DNA of 15,765 nt from JAGVMG01 sp964461105 (GTDB taxonomy: Bacteria > Chlamydiota > Chlamydiia > Chlamydiales > Rhabdochlamydiaceae), in the NCBI GenBank assembly GCA_964461105.1, contig CAYWSY010000045.1:1-15765 (forward strand). Reading direction: 5' to 3'. Under the pieces are notes generated by a model. It made no database searches. It had not been told where the DNA came from and saw only the letters and a list, made by a program, of their open reading frames with translations. Below, piece after piece: positions 14,921 to 15,765 of the stretch. How positions within the stretch are numbered: position 1 is the stretch's first letter; each line of letters begins with the position of its first letter. Both the position numbers and the translations under genes were made by a program.

Positions 14921-15220
14921 GCGACGCTTAGACTGATTCCAATAAAACACAGCAGTTACAAAACCACCAATCGACAACACAATCCCAGAAATTAGCATGA
15001 TGAGAACAGGCGTGTCATACTGAGAGATCTCCTCTTGTGCCTTGCCACCAAAAAACTCAATTAATGGGTTCCACACGGAAGGGTTATGGTTAAAAAATTG
15101 GTCGAGATCATTTTTGAAGCCTTTGGCTTCATTGATTTCATGCATGGCATGAATCGAATAGCTGATTAGATAGATCCCAAGAACCAAACTTAAGATACCA
15201 ATAAGACGCTTCCAGTTCAT
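14918..15220 (-). CDS. Small two-helix membrane protein, DUF3185-like
   Basis: A 100-residue protein with two hydrophobic helices at about 5-23 (LIGILSLVLGIYLISYSIHA) and 74-96 (VLIMLISGIVLSIGGFVTAVFYW), joined by a polar segment of about 48 residues containing FFNHNP and GGKAQEE, and ending KRR. The architecture and the first helix resemble DUF3185-type small membrane proteins, but the match is by eye and weak. Function unknown. ATG 15220 is preferred because GGGAG lies about six bases upstream; a longer frame beginning at 15289 would start inside the stem of the rRNA terminator. Its stop codon lies within the edge of the large palindrome, so the C terminus may have been set by arrival of that element. 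Confidence 0.7.
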   Translation of the reverse strand: MNWKRLIGILSLVLGIYLISYSIHAMHEINEAKGFKNDLDQFFNHNPSVWNPLIEFFGGKAQEEISQYDTPVLIMLISGIVLSIGGFVTAVFYWNQSKRR

Positions 15221-15277
15221 AACACTCTCCCGTTTTCCCTCTTCTACAGGAAAGGAAAATAAATAGTCTATGAAATG

Positions 15278-15309
15278 AAAAAGCCTCAAGTGGGGTTACC
15301 ACTTGAGGC
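15278..15309 (-). terminator. Intrinsic terminator of the rRNA operon
   Basis: GCCTCAAGTGG (15283-15293) and its complement (15299-15309) form an 11-bp perfect stem with a five-base loop. Read on the - strand it is followed at once by TTTTT (15282-15278). It lies about 10 bases beyond the 5S rRNA 3' end. Confidence 0.92.
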
Positions 15310-15317
15310 GAGGGAAA

Positions 15318-15432
15318 ACTTGGCGGCGACCTACTCTCCCGTACTCTTGAGCACAGTACCATCGGCGAGGAAGGGCTTGACTTCTGAGTTCGGTATGGGA
15401 TCAGGTATTTCCCCTTCTCTATTGCCACCAAG
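15318..15432 (-). rRNA. rrf: 5S ribosomal RNA
   Basis: On the - strand the sequence runs from CTTGGTGGCAATAGAG through the hallmark CCGAACTCAGAAGT loop B/C region and GATGGTACTG to GCCGCCAAG. The ends pair (CTTGGTGGC at 15432-15424 with GCCGCCAAG at 15327-15319) to form helix I. Length is about 115 bases, normal for bacterial 5S. Exact ends are good to within a few bases. It is the last gene of the rRNA operon. Confidence 0.95.
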
Positions 15433-15553
15433 AAAAATCTTGTTAGCCGTTGTTAGATCAGCTTATCTCTTAAATAATTCACGAATGTAAATTGGCGCTT
15501 GATTGATATCTTCACATATCCATGGCACTCATATTTAGCAACATCATTGACCC

Positions 15554-15572
15554 AGTCCTTAGATTAAGGACT
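15554..15572. other. Hairpin in the 23S-5S spacer
   Basis: AGTCCTTA (15554-15561) pairs with TAAGGACT (15565-15572) around GAT, and CATCA (15542-15546) can pair with TGATG (15580-15584) outside it. It lies a short way downstream of the 23S 3' end and may be part of the processing stem region. The rest of the spacer (15433-15594) shows no gene or tRNA. Confidence 0.4.
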
Positions 15573-15594
15573 ACGCCATTGATGAAAAATAAAA

Positions 15595-15765
15595 GTGATC
15601 AAGCCAATCGACTAATTAGTATTGGTTAGCTCAACGTATTACTACGCTTACACACCCAACCTATCAACCCTGTCATCTTCAGGGAGTCTCATGGGATACC
15701 TTATCTTGAAGGAGGCTTGGCGTTTAGATGCTTTCAACGCTTATCCTTTCCGAACATAGCTACCC
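15595..15765 (-). rRNA. rrl: 23S ribosomal RNA, 3' end (partial)
   Basis: On the - strand the sequence contains the conserved 23S 3' domain VI wording: GGGTGTGTAAGCG, CGTTGAGCTAACCAATACTAATTAGTCGA, and upstream GAAAGCATCTAAACGCCAAGC. The gene continues past the right edge. The mature 3' end is placed near 15595 by analogy and is uncertain by about 10 bases. Operon order on this strand is 23S then 5S. Confidence 0.95.

Noticed and set aside
15221..15289. Longer N terminus for the small two-helix protein (start at 15289)
   Set aside because: The start would lie in the stem of the rRNA terminator; ATG 15220 has a good binding site and starts at a natural membrane-helix N terminus.
15275..15490. 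A + strand open frame across the 5S rRNA
   Set aside because: Antisense to 5S rRNA and its terminator; no coding signal.

Overview
The window reads as the genome of a member of the Chlamydiota outside the classical Chlamydiaceae, most likely a Simkania-like amoeba/protist-associated lineage. This is inferred from the gene set: a pore-forming outer-membrane protein of the Lpg1974/MOMP-like family, a chlamydial-style malate dehydrogenase, hflX next to a phnP-like hydrolase (as I recall from Chlamydia), a citrate synthase (absent from the pathogenic Chlamydiaceae), and a two-partner secretion locus. No species can be proven from the window alone.

Left block (1-5519, + strand): the tail of an unidentified coding frame overlaps the start of a TpsB/FhaC-type outer-membrane transporter. 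A 1254-residue TpsA filamentous-haemagglutinin-like exoprotein follows 15 bases later. Together they form a two-partner secretion system. TpsA has a clear TPS domain, a long region of degenerate beta-helix repeats, three IGHxG repeats and a C-terminal cysteine pair.

Middle block (5525-11204, - strand): a leftward gene run ordered MOMP-like porin, six-helix membrane protein, FAD oxidoreductase, PhnP-like metallo-beta-lactamase-fold hydrolase, HflX GTPase, RadC. Several joints are overlapping or nearly so (TGATG, ATGA, 2-5 base gaps), so much of this is probably one transcription unit. A sigma-70-like promoter lies ahead of the porin. RadC ends 5 bases from the convergent tpsA stop with no visible terminator.

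Central-carbon block (11306-13587, - strand): mdh then gltA, behind a strong promoter and ended by a 25-bp-stem terminator. The two enzymes catalyse consecutive TCA steps (malate to oxaloacetate to citrate). The citrate synthase is of the eukaryotic (mitochondrial) type by motif wording and by exact spacing of its catalytic residues.

Right block (13699-15765): a divergently transcribed EamA/DMT permease (+), a 165-bp near-perfect palindrome of unknown nature, a 100-residue two-helix membrane protein (-), and the end of an rRNA operon on the - strand (3' end of 23S, spacer, 5S, intrinsic terminator).

The most unusual items are the 165-bp palindrome at 14756-14920, the eukaryotic-type citrate synthase, the two-partner secretion pair with its alternating repeats and terminal Cys pair, and a Gln where the PhnP-like protein should carry a metal-ligand His.
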